Source: Actinomadura sp. K4S16
GTDB lineage: Bacteria > Actinomycetota > Actinomycetes > Streptosporangiales > Streptosporangiaceae
NCBI RefSeq assembly: GCF_008327685.1
Contig: NZ_BDDE01000010.1
Span: forward strand, 620,001-684,000
DNA length: 64,000 bases
Direction of reading: 5' to 3'
The notes beneath the pieces were generated by a model. The model saw only the letters and a list, made by a program, of their open reading frames with translations, had not been told where the DNA came from and searched no databases. Of the stretch, positions 7,790 through 16,545 are shown in pieces. Numbering within the stretch: the stretch's first letter is position 1; each line of letters starts with the position of its first letter. The position numbers were made by a program, and so were the translations under genes.

Positions 7790-9565
7790 TCAGATACCCC
7801 GCATGCGCAGCACGTGAAGGGCGAGGGTGAGGTTGAGCCGCAGATGGGCGTCCTCGGTGAACGCTCCGAGCATCCTTTCCAGCTTCCCGATGCGGTAGCG
7901 CAGCGTGTTGTAGTGGAAGTGCAGCCGGCGGGCCGTCTCCGCGACGTTGAGGTTCGTCTCCAGCAGCACCTGGAGGGTGCGGCGCAGGTCGACCAGCTCC
8001 GGCTCGTCGTCGGCGGCGAGGTCGCCCAGCGTCTCGCGGACGAACGCGTGCAGCTCGTCCGGGTCGGAGACGAGGCTGAGCAGCCGGTACACGCCGAGCT
8101 GGTCGAAGTGCGCCCGCGCGCCCGCCCCGTTGAGCTGGCGCCCGACCCGCACGGCCTTCACCGCCTGCTCGTAGGCCTCGGGCAGCGCGGCCGGCGAGCT
8201 CACCGTCCGGCTGATCCCGGTGGAGAACGTGCGCCGCACCGGCAGGTGCTCGGCGAAGATCGACGAGGCCTCCTTGACCATCGCCTGGACCGGTCCGGCG
8301 GTCCACTCGGCCGGGTCGCCGCCCTCGGCGCCCACGATCGCCACGACCTCGTGGGCGAAGCTCGCGACGGCCGCGCCCCGGTCGTGCCGCCGGACGGCCG
8401 TCGTCCAGGCCGCGGCGAGCCGCTCCTGCGCGGCCCGCTCCTCGGCGCCGCGGACGCCGCGCGCGCCGCCGTCGGGCTCGACGGCCCTGCCCGCCGGGAG
8501 GGCCCGGCCCTTGCCCTCGGCCTCCTGGCCCGAGGCGCCGCGGGGGCGCCCGTCCAGTTCGGCGACGACCACCATCATCGGCCGGTCGAGGTCCCAGCCG
8601 AACCCGCCGCAGTGCGACACGATCCGGTCGTCGCCGCCCGCCCGGCCCGCGAGGATGTCGCGCAGGAAGTCGGCGCGGTACTTGCTCTCCACCGCCGCGA
8701 CGGCCTGCTGCTTGGTCACCACGAGCGCGGCGACGGTCGCGGCGCGCTCCAGGATGCCGAGGTCGGTGCCGCGCAGGGTGCCGCCGGGGCTGAACGCGAC
8801 GATCCGGCCGTGGTCGAACCCGCCCGCCATCACGGGCACGACCAGGTGGTCGCCGGTGCCGTGCGCGCCGATGATGCCGCAGCCGCCGCGGCCGCACGCC
8901 GCGTGCCGGCCCGCGTCGAAGGCCCGCATCGCCTGGACGTGCTCGTCGGGGCCGGCGCCCGCGAGCACCCGCTGCTCGCCGTCCAGCACCACGACCGCCA
9001 CGTCCAGCAGCGTCGCGACCTCGTCCACGACCTCCTGGAGGCCGCCGCCGCACAGCACGATCTGCACGAGCGCCCGGTGCACCTCCTCGGTGCGGGCGAG
9101 GACGGCCGCCTGCCGGTTCAGGATGTCGGTCAGCACCTGGTTCAGGATGTCGTCGAAGCCGACGTCGTTCGGGAGCAGGATCAGGGGGAAGCCGCGCCGG
9201 TCCGCCTGCGCGATCATCTCGGCGGGCAGCGAGTCCAGGTAGCGGCCCAGCTTGATGGCCAGCGCCGCGAGGCCGCGCTCGTCCAGGTCGGCGACCAGGT
9301 TGTCGAGCGACTGGGGGGTGTTGCGGAGGGGGTAGCCGGTGGTGAGCAGCAGTTCGTTCGGTTTGACCCACGACAGGATGTCGGGGACCTCCATCACGTT
9401 CAGCCGCTGGACGACGCGCTCGAGTCCGGCCCGTCCGGCGATGAGGCGGGCGCCGTTCAGGGTGCTGACGCCGAGGACCTCGCCGACCGAAAGGCCGTAG
9501 GTCAGGGTTCCGGTACTCGCGAGCCGGAGGGCCGGTGGGCCCGGGTCCGCAGTGGTGTAACTCAT
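7790..9565 (-). CDS. PucR-family transcriptional regulator
   Basis: The 591-residue protein has an N-terminal PucR (purine catabolism regulator-like) domain (about 15-140, including LSVGEVL and NELLLTTGYPL). A central sensory/GGDEF-like region (about 150-470) follows, then a C-terminal PucR helix-turn-helix (HTH_30) with LVDLRRTLQVLLETNLNVAETARRLH split over two helices, and YNTLRYRIGKLE. PucR proteins activate purine or related catabolic genes in response to an intermediate. The ATG at 9565 follows a GAGGTG ribosome binding site; the open frame to 9664 lacks family similarity. It lies between the permease-hydroxylase operon and the divergent DUF2877-FdrA-DUF1116 operon, so it is well placed to control both (inference). 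Confidence 0.9.
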   Translation of the reverse strand: MSYTTADPGPPALRLASTGTLTYGLSVGEVLGVSTLNGARLIAGRAGLERVVQRLNVMEVPDILSWVKPNELLLTTGYPLRNTPQSLDNLVADLDERGLAALAIKLGRYLDSLPAEMIAQADRRGFPLILLPNDVGFDDILNQVLTDILNRQAAVLARTEEVHRALVQIVLCGGGLQEVVDEVATLLDVAVVVLDGEQRVLAGAGPDEHVQAMRAFDAGRHAACGRGGCGIIGAHGTGDHLVVPVMAGGFDHGRIVAFSPGGTLRGTDLGILERAATVAALVVTKQQAVAAVESKYRADFLRDILAGRAGGDDRIVSHCGGFGWDLDRPMMVVVAELDGRPRGASGQEAEGKGRALPAGRAVEPDGGARGVRGAEERAAQERLAAAWTTAVRRHDRGAAVASFAHEVVAIVGAEGGDPAEWTAGPVQAMVKEASSIFAEHLPVRRTFSTGISRTVSSPAALPEAYEQAVKAVRVGRQLNGAGARAHFDQLGVYRLLSLVSDPDELHAFVRETLGDLAADDEPELVDLRRTLQVLLETNLNVAETARRLHFHYNTLRYRIGKLERMLGAFTEDAHLRLNLTLALHVLRMRGI

Positions 9566-9777
9566 GCCAGGGGTCACCTCGCCTTTTGGTGCGTACATCG
9601 CCCGTGACGGCGTGATCGCTACCGATGCCTGATCAACACTGACAACAAAGACGAACGATGACAACCATCCTTGGCAGTTTTATCCATACGTCCAATGGCG
9701 GCCCCGTTCTACCGTCATGCCGGAGGCCGGGCCGTCCGCACGCCGGGCGGCCGCCGACACCGGCCTCGGGAGGATCC
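9566..9777. promoter_or_regulatory. Divergent promoter region between pucR and the DUF2877 operon
   Basis: A relatively AT-rich 212-bp gap separates the two divergent units. On the minus strand TTGTCA (9640-9645), an 18-bp spacer and TAGCGA (9616-9621) form a plausible sigma-A promoter for pucR. TTGTC is repeated about 19 bp away on the same strand (near 9658), giving a direct repeat that could bind the regulator. The plus-strand promoter was not resolved. Confidence 0.4.
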
Positions 9778-10794
9778 GTGACCGCTCTCGTCCGCGACCC
9801 GATCCGGCTCCCGGACCGCCCCGGAGGGCGGCCCCCCGCCGCCGGCGCCGCGAGCCTCGCGCTTCGGCCCCTGCTCGACCCGCCGCGCCGCGCGGCCCGC
9901 GTCATCGCGGTCTTCCCCGCGGCGCTGTACCTGGAGATGCGCGGGGGCGGCCCCGGAGGGCGCCGCGAGCCGCGCGTGCTCGCCGTCGTCACCTCCGACG
10001 CCGGCCGGCTTCCGAACGCGGTGGTGGTCGTCGCCCACCGGCGCGAGCACCCGTTCCGGTCCGTCCGCGAGGGCGCGGACGCGTTCGTCGGCGACGGCCG
10101 GATCGAGGCGGAGGGCCTCAACGTGCGCGTGCGCCGCTGGTGGGACCCCTCCCCCGTGCTCGGCGCGATGCAGCCCGCCTCGCTCTCCCGGGGAATCCGC
10201 GCCCTGGAGGCCGAACTGACCGCGGCCGGCGCGCTCACCGCCGAAGGCCCGTCGGGCGGCGGCCTCGCCGGGCATCCCGACCCGGACGCGCTCGCCGCGT
10301 CCTGCGCCGCGGGCGACCTCGCGGGCGCCGTGGAGGCGGCCGAGCGGATCGTCGGCCTCGGCCCCGGGCTGACACCGAGCGGCGACGACATCCTGTGCGG
10401 CCTGCTGGCCGCGCTAAGGCTGGTCGGCGGCGCCGTCCGGCACGGCGACGCCGCGGTGGGGCTGGCCGACTGGCTCGGCGCGGCCGTCACCGCCGACGCC
10501 GGCACCCGCACGACGGCGCTGGCCGCAACGCTGCTGCACTGCGCGGCGGCGGGCCAGGCGGGCGCCGAGGTGACCGCCGTCCTGCGCTGCGTCGCGGGCC
10601 ACGAGCCGCCACAGGCCGCCGTCCGCCGCCTGCTCGCGGTGGGCCACACGTCGGGCGCGGACCTCGCGCACGGCGTCCTCGCCGGATGCCGCGCCGCCCT
10701 CGCCCTCAGCGCCTCCGCGTATCTCCGGGTCCAGCACCTCCAGGTGCCGCGCATCCCGGTACAGCACCTCCACACCCCGAGGGCCACCGCATGA
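9778..10794 (+). CDS. DUF2877 protein (AllH/YlbF-like, oxamate carbamoyltransferase set)
   Basis: The 338-residue protein contains the DUF2877 hallmark VGLGPGLTPSGDDILCGLLAALR (residues about 191-213). It starts at GTG 9778 behind GGGAGGA; an upstream in-frame ATG at 9658 would add 40 residues that look like leader sequence. DUF2877 proteins occur with FdrA and DUF1116 proteins; in E. coli this trio (formerly ylbF, fdrA, ylbE) is reported to be the oxamate carbamoyltransferase AllHFG of allantoin breakdown. Here the three genes are in the order DUF2877-FdrA-DUF1116, coupled by ATGA overlaps. No carbamate kinase gene is in the window. The assignment rests on cluster and family, not on identified catalytic residues. 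Confidence 0.8.
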   Translation: MTALVRDPIRLPDRPGGRPPAAGAASLALRPLLDPPRRAARVIAVFPAALYLEMRGGGPGGRREPRVLAVVTSDAGRLPNAVVVVAHRREHPFRSVREGADAFVGDGRIEAEGLNVRVRRWWDPSPVLGAMQPASLSRGIRALEAELTAAGALTAEGPSGGGLAGHPDPDALAASCAAGDLAGAVEAAERIVGLGPGLTPSGDDILCGLLAALRLVGGAVRHGDAAVGLADWLGAAVTADAGTRTTALAATLLHCAAAGQAGAEVTAVLRCVAGHEPPQAAVRRLLAVGHTSGADLAHGVLAGCRAALALSASAYLRVQHLQVPRIPVQHLHTPRATA

Positions 10795-12260
10795 CGGACT
10801 GGGTCGAGGTGCGGCGGGGGGGCTACCACGATTCGGTCACGCTGATGCGGGTGAGCCGGCTCCTGTCGGAACGGTCCGGCGTCGCCGCGGCCATGGTGGC
10901 GATGGGCACCGAGCTGAACCGCGAGATGTTCGGCCGCATGGGCTTCGCCGTGCCGGACGGCGCCGGGCCGGACGACCTGGTCGTGGCGGTCCGTGTCGAC
11001 GAGGACGGGCCCGGCGAGGGCGGGCTGGAGGGTGTGCGGGAAGCGCTGGACGCGCTGCTGCGCGAGGCGTCCCGCCCGCCCGCGGGGGGCGGGATCCTGG
11101 GCGCGCCCGCGCCGGCCAGGACGACCGGGTCCGCCGCGGCCCGCGGCGACGCGACCGTGGCGCTGCTGTCGGTGCCGGGCCCGCACGTCTTCCCGGAGGC
11201 GATGGACGCCCTGGACGCCGGCCTCAACGTGATGATCTTCAGCGACAACGTGCCGGTCGGGCAGGAGATCACGCTGAAGGAGGCGGCGGCGCGGCGCGGG
11301 CTGATCGTGATGGGCCCGGACTGCGGGACCGCCGTGATCGGCGGCGCGGGCCTCGGGTTCGCCAACGCGGTGCGGCCCGGCCCGGTCGGCGTCGTCGCGG
11401 CGTCCGGGACGGGCGCGCAGCAGCTGATGTGCCTGCTGGACGCGGCGGGCACCGGCGTCAGCCACGTGCTCGGCGTCGGCGGGCGGGACCTGTCGCCCGA
11501 GGTGAGCGGCCGGTCGGCGCTCGCCGCGCTGGCCGCGCTGGACGCCGACCCCGGCACCGAGCTGATCGTGCTGGTGTCCAAGCCGCCCACGCCGCAGGTG
11601 CTGGACCTGATCCGGGAGGCCGCCCGGCGGCTGGACACCCCGGTGGTGTTCGCGCTGCCGCTGCCCGGCGAGGACGACCTGACGCGCGCGGCGGAGAAGG
11701 CGCTGCGGGCGCTCGGCCGTCCCGTCCCGACGTGGCCGCGCTGGGTCTCGCCCCGGCGCGCCGCGCCCGCTCCCGGCCTGGCGCTGCGCGGGCTGTTCGC
11801 GGGCGGGACGCTGCGCGACGAGGCCGAGATGATCGCGCGGGACGCGCTCGGCCGGGACCTGGAGGCGCGCGGCCACCGGTTCACCGACTTCGGCGACGAC
11901 GCCTACACGCGCGGCCGCGCGCACCCGATGATCGACCCGACGCTGCGGCTGGAGGCGCTGCGCGCCGAGGCCGCCGACGACGGCTGCGGCGTCCTGCTCC
12001 TGGACGTGGTGCTCGGCCACGGCGCGGAGCCCGATCCGGCCGCCGCGCTCGTCCCGGCCGTCACCGCGGCGGTGCGGGACCGGCCCGACCTCGCCGTCGT
12101 CGTGTCGCTCTGCGGGACGCCGGCGGACCCGCAGGACCGCGACCGGCAGGCCGCCGCGCTGTGCGAGGCGGGCGCGGAGGTGTTCGCCTCCAACGCGCAG
12201 GCGACCCGGCACGCGCTGGCGCTGGTGGACGGGTCGATCGTCGAAGGGATGCCCGGATGA
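10791..12260 (+). CDS. fdrA: FdrA-family protein (succinyl-CoA synthetase-like, AllF-like)
   Basis: The 489-residue protein resembles succinyl-CoA synthetase alpha chains. It has an N-terminal region ending in a CoA-binding-like fold (PGPHVFPEAMDALDAGLNVMIFSDNVPV, about 133-160), a MGPDCGTAVIGG segment, and the ligase-like ASGTGAQQLMCLLD ... VLGVGGRDLSPEVSG stretch (about 205-245). FdrA in E. coli is reported as one subunit (AllF) of oxamate carbamoyltransferase, which moves a carbamoyl group between oxamate and carbamoyl phosphate. The start overlaps the upstream stop in ATGA. Co-occurrence with DUF2877 and DUF1116 proteins supports the same complex here; an acyl-CoA ligase role cannot be excluded from sequence alone. 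Confidence 0.85.
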   Translation: MTDWVEVRRGGYHDSVTLMRVSRLLSERSGVAAAMVAMGTELNREMFGRMGFAVPDGAGPDDLVVAVRVDEDGPGEGGLEGVREALDALLREASRPPAGGGILGAPAPARTTGSAAARGDATVALLSVPGPHVFPEAMDALDAGLNVMIFSDNVPVGQEITLKEAAARRGLIVMGPDCGTAVIGGAGLGFANAVRPGPVGVVAASGTGAQQLMCLLDAAGTGVSHVLGVGGRDLSPEVSGRSALAALAALDADPGTELIVLVSKPPTPQVLDLIREAARRLDTPVVFALPLPGEDDLTRAAEKALRALGRPVPTWPRWVSPRRAAPAPGLALRGLFAGGTLRDEAEMIARDALGRDLEARGHRFTDFGDDAYTRGRAHPMIDPTLRLEALRAEAADDGCGVLLLDVVLGHGAEPDPAAALVPAVTAAVRDRPDLAVVVSLCGTPADPQDRDRQAAALCEAGAEVFASNAQATRHALALVDGSIVEGMPG

Positions 12261-13684
12261 GCGACAACCGGGACCAGCACCGCGGGCACCGGCTGGGAGG
12301 GCTGCTCTCGCGCGAGCCGCGCGTCGTCGCGACCGGGGTCGAGGTGCTCGCGAGCGCGCTCGCCGAGCAGGCCGTCCCGGTGGAGTCGGTCGACTGGCGG
12401 CCGCCGCCTGCCGGGACGGAGGCCGCGCTCGCGGCCGTCCTCGGCGACCCCGGCCACGCCGACGCCAACGCCCGCGCCGTCCAGCGGATGGTGACGGCGC
12501 GCCCGCACCTGGTGGACGTGCGCCCCGCGCGCGACGTGCTCGGCCTGGAGCCGGGGAAGTTCCTGCACGCGGGCCCGCCGCTGGAATGGGAGCGGGCGTC
12601 CGGCCCGATGCGCGGCGCGCTGATCGGCGCGATGCTCCTGGAGGGGCTCGCCGAGACGCCGCGCGGCGCCGAGCGCGAACTGGAGCGCGGCGCGGCGGTG
12701 TTCGAGCCGTGCCACCACCACGCCGCGGTCGGCCCGATGGCGGGCGTCGTCAGCCCGTCCATGTGGATGCTCGTGGTCGAGGACGCCGAGCACGGCGGGA
12801 CGTCCTACTGCTCGCTCAACGAGGGCCTCGGGAAGGTGCTGCGGTACGGGGCGTACGGGCCGGAGGTGATCGAGCGGCTGGCGTGGATGGGCGAGGTGCT
12901 CGGCCCGGCGCTGCGCGAGGCCGTCCGGCGGCACGGGCCGATAGACCTGATGGCGCTCATCGCGCAGGCCCTGCAGATGGGCGACGAGCTGCACAACCGC
13001 AACCGGGCGGCGACGTCGCTGCTGCTGCGCGAGCTGGCGCCCGCGCTCGCGGCGGCCGAGGAGGTGCCCCGCGCGAGGGCCGCCGAGGCGCTGCGGTTCG
13101 CGGCGGGCAACGACCACTTCTTCCTCAACGCGGGGATGGCGGCGGCGAAGGCCTGCGCGGACGCGGCCCGCGGCGTGCCGGGGTCGAGCCTCGTCGTGGC
13201 GATGGCCCGCAACGGCACCGACTTCGGCATCCAGGTGTCGGGGACGGGCGACCGCTGGTTCACCGGCCCTGCCGGCGTCCCGGACGGCCTCTACCTCGGC
13301 GGCTACGGCCCGGACGACGCCAACCCCGACATCGGCGACTCGGCGATCACCGAGACGGCCGGGATGGGCGGGTTCGCGCTCGCCGCCGCGCCCGCGATCG
13401 TCCGGTTCGTCGGCGGGGAGGTCCCCGACGCGGTGGCCGCCACCCAGCGGATGTACGAGATCACCCTCGCCGAGCACCCGGTGCTGCAGATCCCGCTGCT
13501 GTCGTTCCGCGGGACCCCGGTGGGCGTGGACGTCACGCGGGTCGTCCGCACCGGGATCCTGCCCGTCATCGACACCGGCATCGCCGGGCGGGAGGCCGGC
13601 ACGGGCCAGGTCGGCGCCGGACTGGTCGAGCCGCCGGCGAACGTCTTCACCGACGCCCTGCACGCCCTCGCGGAGCCGGCCTGA
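12257..13684 (+). CDS. DUF1116 protein (AllG/YlbE-like)
   Basis: The 475-residue protein of the DUF1116 family is the third member of the FdrA-associated trio. Family-typical segments include MRGALIGAMLLEGLA, EPCHHHAAVGPMAGVVSPSMWM (a His cluster near residues 155-160), MGDELHNRNRAAT, and GNDHFFLNAGMAAAKA. The start codon overlaps the FdrA stop (ATGA), indicating translational coupling and suggesting equal amounts of each subunit. In E. coli the homologue is reported as AllG of the oxamate carbamoyltransferase complex. A 74-bp gap follows before the aldose-epimerase-like gene, which may be on the same transcript. Confidence 0.85.
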   Translation: MSDNRDQHRGHRLGGLLSREPRVVATGVEVLASALAEQAVPVESVDWRPPPAGTEAALAAVLGDPGHADANARAVQRMVTARPHLVDVRPARDVLGLEPGKFLHAGPPLEWERASGPMRGALIGAMLLEGLAETPRGAERELERGAAVFEPCHHHAAVGPMAGVVSPSMWMLVVEDAEHGGTSYCSLNEGLGKVLRYGAYGPEVIERLAWMGEVLGPALREAVRRHGPIDLMALIAQALQMGDELHNRNRAATSLLLRELAPALAAAEEVPRARAAEALRFAAGNDHFFLNAGMAAAKACADAARGVPGSSLVVAMARNGTDFGIQVSGTGDRWFTGPAGVPDGLYLGGYGPDDANPDIGDSAITETAGMGGFALAAAPAIVRFVGGEVPDAVAATQRMYEITLAEHPVLQIPLLSFRGTPVGVDVTRVVRTGILPVIDTGIAGREAGTGQVGAGLVEPPANVFTDALHALAEPA

Positions 13685-13758
13685 CCGCCGAGGCGGAGTC
13701 GGCCGGGCCGCCGCGGCGGAGATCGCGTAGCCGTGGCGGCGGGGGTAACGTCGCACGC

Positions 13759-14685
13759 ATGAGCGAGTCGATCAGCGGGGAGCGGTCCGCCCTCACCGGC
13801 GAGCAGTACGCCCTCAGCGCGGGGCACTACCAGGCCGTCGTCACCGAGTCGGGCGCGAGCCTGCGCGAGCTGACCCGCGAGGGGCGCCCGCTCGTGCTGA
13901 CGCACGGCGCCGACGAGCCGGCCCCCGCCGCGTTCGGGCACCTGCTGATCCCGTGGCCGAACCGCGTCGACCGCGGCACCTACGAGTACGGCGGGGCCTC
14001 GCACCGGCTCGACCTGTCCGAGCCCGAGCGCGACTGCGCGATCCACGGGCTCGTCCGGTGGGCGGCGTGGACGGCGGCCGAGCACGAGCCCGACCGGGTG
14101 CGGCTCACGCACCGGCTGCTCGGCACGGCCGGGTACCCGTTCCGCCTCGACCTGGAGGCGGAGTACACCCTGGACGCCGAGGAAGGGCTGCGCGTGCGGA
14201 TGACGGCCCGCAACACCGGCACCAGGACCGCCCCCTACGGGCACGGCGCGCACCCCTACCTGACGGTCGGCGAGCCCATCGACGGCTGCACCGTCACGCT
14301 GGGCGCCGACCGGTACCTCCCGGTGGACGAGCGGATGATCCCGTCCGGGCCGTCCCAGGACGTGACCGGCACCCAGTACGACCTGCGCACCGGGCCCGTG
14401 TTCGGGGACCGGCGGATCGACAACGCCTACACCGGGCTCAACCGCGACGGCCACGGCCGCGCCTGGGTGACGCTGTCCGGCGGCGACCGCACGGTGCGGC
14501 TCTGGGCCGACGAGGCGCACCCGTGGATGGAGGTCTACACCGCCGACAACGCCCCGGACCCGCGCTCCGGCCTCGGCGTCGAGCCCATGACGTGCCCGCC
14601 CAACGCGTTCGCGTCCGGGGAGGGCGTCGTCGACCTCGCACCGGGCGAGGAGTTCAGCGGAAGCTGGGGGATCCAGGCGGCCTGA
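13759..14685 (+). CDS. Aldose 1-epimerase family protein
   Basis: The 308-residue galactose-mutarotase-fold protein has family landmarks LIPWPNRVDRGTY (about 57-69), the active-site region AIHGLVR (about 94-100), the His-containing GHGAHPYLT (about 162-170) and a C-terminal NAFASGEGVVDLAPGEEFSGSW with the usual late Glu. Aldose 1-epimerases interconvert alpha and beta anomers of sugars; this short bacterial subgroup (LacX/GalM-like) is often of unknown sugar specificity. It lies between the DUF1116 gene and a HpcH-like lyase gene on the same strand, and its link to the nearby purine-type functions is unclear. Confidence 0.85.
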   Translation: MSESISGERSALTGEQYALSAGHYQAVVTESGASLRELTREGRPLVLTHGADEPAPAAFGHLLIPWPNRVDRGTYEYGGASHRLDLSEPERDCAIHGLVRWAAWTAAEHEPDRVRLTHRLLGTAGYPFRLDLEAEYTLDAEEGLRVRMTARNTGTRTAPYGHGAHPYLTVGEPIDGCTVTLGADRYLPVDERMIPSGPSQDVTGTQYDLRTGPVFGDRRIDNAYTGLNRDGHGRAWVTLSGGDRTVRLWADEAHPWMEVYTADNAPDPRSGLGVEPMTCPPNAFASGEGVVDLAPGEEFSGSWGIQAA

Positions 14686-14735
14686 TCACGCGGTATCGGT
14701 TCCCTAGCCGGTGGGGGTTGGGGGATCATTGCGGG

Positions 14736-15956
14736 GTGAACCTCAGCGTCTCCTCGTACGACGACCTGTCCGCGCGCATCGCCGCCGTCCGCGACGCCCA
14801 CGGCGAGCGCTTCCCCGGCGGCGCGGAAGGCCGCCAACCGGTCCACACGGTGTACGTCCCGGCGGACCGGTTCTCCCGCTCGACGCCCGCCGACTTCGGC
14901 GCCGAGGCGCTGCGGCTGCTGAACACCCACACGCCGGGCGCCGGATCGTTCGGCGCGGCGTTCGGGCTCGACCCCGAGCTCGCCGGGCCGGTGCGGGAGC
15001 GCGTCGCGGCGAAGCTGGCCGCCGAGCCGGTCGAGGACATCCGGATCGACTTCGAGGACGGCTACGGGGTCCGCGACGACACCGAGGAGGACGCCCACGT
15101 CGACCAGGTCGTCGAGGCGGTCGGCGCCGCGTACCAGGTGAAGGGCCTGCCGCACTACTGGGGGCTGCGGGTCAAGTCGTTCGCCGACGGCGGCCACGAG
15201 CGCGCGATGCGGACGCTGGACGGGTTCCTGACCGCGCTGCGCGACCGGCTCGGCCGGCTGCCCGGCGGCTTCACCATCACCTTCCCCAAGGTGACCTCGA
15301 TCGAGCACGTCCGCCTGTTCGTGGAGTTCCTCGACCGGCTGGAGACCTCGCTCGGGCTCCCGCAGGGCATCCTGCGGTTCGAGATCCAGATCGAGACGCC
15401 GCAGGCGCTCATGGACGACGAGGAGAAGCGGATCGGGCTCCAGTCGCTGGTCTCCCAGGCGCAGGGCCGCATCACCGCCGCCCACTTCGGCGTGTTCGAC
15501 TACACCGCCGCGCTCGGGCTGCCGCCGCACGAGCAGCGCCTCGACCACCCCGCCTGCGACTTCGCCCGGCACATCATGCAGGTGTCGCTGGCGGGCACCG
15601 GGGTCCGGCTGTCGGACGGCTCCACCAACGTCATCCCCCGCAACGACGGGCCCGACGAGGTCAACGCGACCTGGGCCGTGCACGCCGCGCACGTCCGGCA
15701 CTCGCTGGCGCACGGCTTCTACCAGGGCTGGGACCTGCACCCCGCGCACCTGCCGAGCCGGTACGCGGCGGTGTACGCGTTCCACCTGGGCGGCGTCGAC
15801 GACGTGATCGGACGGGTGCGGGCCTGGCACGAGCAGGCGGGGAACGCGAACGGCGTCCTGGACGAGCCCGCCACCATCAGGGCGCTCACCGCCCGGCTGC
15901 GCCGTGCGGTCGACTGCGGGGCGCTGGACGAGAGCGTTCTGCCCGAAGGCGGTTGA
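14736..15956 (+). CDS. DUF6986 / HpcH-HpaI aldolase-fold protein
   Basis: The 406-residue protein has the PEP-utilising/HpcH-HpaI TIM-barrel pattern. Acidic segments DIRIDFEDGYGVRDDTEED (about 97-115) and RFEIQIETPQAL (about 214-225) carry Glu/Asp residues of the type that hold Mg2+ in citrate-lyase-like enzymes, and FPKVTS and SDGSTNVIPRND complete the barrel. These enzymes make or break C-C bonds using pyruvate, PEP or acyl-CoA. The start is GTG 14736 with only a weak upstream GGGGG. A direct role in purine or ureide degradation (for example glyoxylate handling) is conceivable from its position but unproven. Its 3' end overlaps the convergent cytidylyltransferase gene by 71 bp. Confidence 0.75.
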   Translation: MNLSVSSYDDLSARIAAVRDAHGERFPGGAEGRQPVHTVYVPADRFSRSTPADFGAEALRLLNTHTPGAGSFGAAFGLDPELAGPVRERVAAKLAAEPVEDIRIDFEDGYGVRDDTEEDAHVDQVVEAVGAAYQVKGLPHYWGLRVKSFADGGHERAMRTLDGFLTALRDRLGRLPGGFTITFPKVTSIEHVRLFVEFLDRLETSLGLPQGILRFEIQIETPQALMDDEEKRIGLQSLVSQAQGRITAAHFGVFDYTAALGLPPHEQRLDHPACDFARHIMQVSLAGTGVRLSDGSTNVIPRNDGPDEVNATWAVHAAHVRHSLAHGFYQGWDLHPAHLPSRYAAVYAFHLGGVDDVIGRVRAWHEQAGNANGVLDEPATIRALTARLRRAVDCGALDESVLPEGG

Positions 15957-16545
15957 GCTCAGGGGTCTCCTTGAGCGCGGACAGGTCGTCCGGGGTGTCG
16001 ATGTCGTCGGGGGCGGCGACGTCGTCGCACGGGACCTGCGTCACCAGCTCCGGGTGGGCGCGCAGGTAGCCGCGCGCCCCCTGGTCGCCGACCGCGGCCT
16101 CGGCGGCGCCGGCGAAGTGCGCGGCGGTCAGCAGGACGGGGTTGCGCGGCGCTCCCCCATAGGCGGCGACCGCGATCGCGGCGCCCTCCTCGTACGCGGC
16201 GATGAGCCGCGCGACGGCGGCGGGCGTCACCAGGGGCTGGTCGACCAGCGCGACGACCACGGCGGGGCAGCGGGGCGGCAGCGCCGCGAGCCCGGTGCGC
16301 AGGGACGAGCCCATGCCGTCCCGCCAGTCGGGGTTGGGGACGACGACGGCGCCGATGACCTCGATCTGCGCGGCCCCCGCCACCACCAGGACCGGGGAGC
16401 AGCCGCCGTCCCGCAGCGTGCGGACGCCCCGGTCGACGAGCCGCTCGCCGTCCAGTTCCAGCGTCGCCTTGGGCCGCCCGAGGCGGCTGCCCTCCCCGGC
16501 GGCGAGCAGCAGGCCGGCCGGGGACTCCTCACCGTGCAACGTCAT
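15886..16545 (-). CDS. MobA/MocA-like nucleotidyltransferase (molybdopterin cytidylyltransferase candidate)
   Basis: The 219-residue protein has the NTP-transferase signature LLLAAGEGSRLGRPKATLELDG (residues about 12-33) and a VALVDQPLVTPAAV acidic loop (about 98-111), as in MocA, which links CMP to molybdopterin for xanthine-dehydrogenase-type enzymes. It is the last gene of the XdhC-containing operon and overlaps xdhC by 17 bp, so it very probably finishes the cofactor of the adjacent hydroxylase. The Arg/Pro-rich last 25 residues are coded antisense to the end of the DUF6986 gene. Specificity for CTP rather than GTP is inferred from the context. Confidence 0.82.
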   Translation of the reverse strand: MTLHGEESPAGLLLAAGEGSRLGRPKATLELDGERLVDRGVRTLRDGGCSPVLVVAGAAQIEVIGAVVVPNPDWRDGMGSSLRTGLAALPPRCPAVVVALVDQPLVTPAAVARLIAAYEEGAAIAVAAYGGAPRNPVLLTAAHFAGAAEAAVGDQGARGYLRAHPELVTQVPCDDVAAPDDIDTPDDLSALKETPELNRLRAERSRPAPRSRPHGAAGR

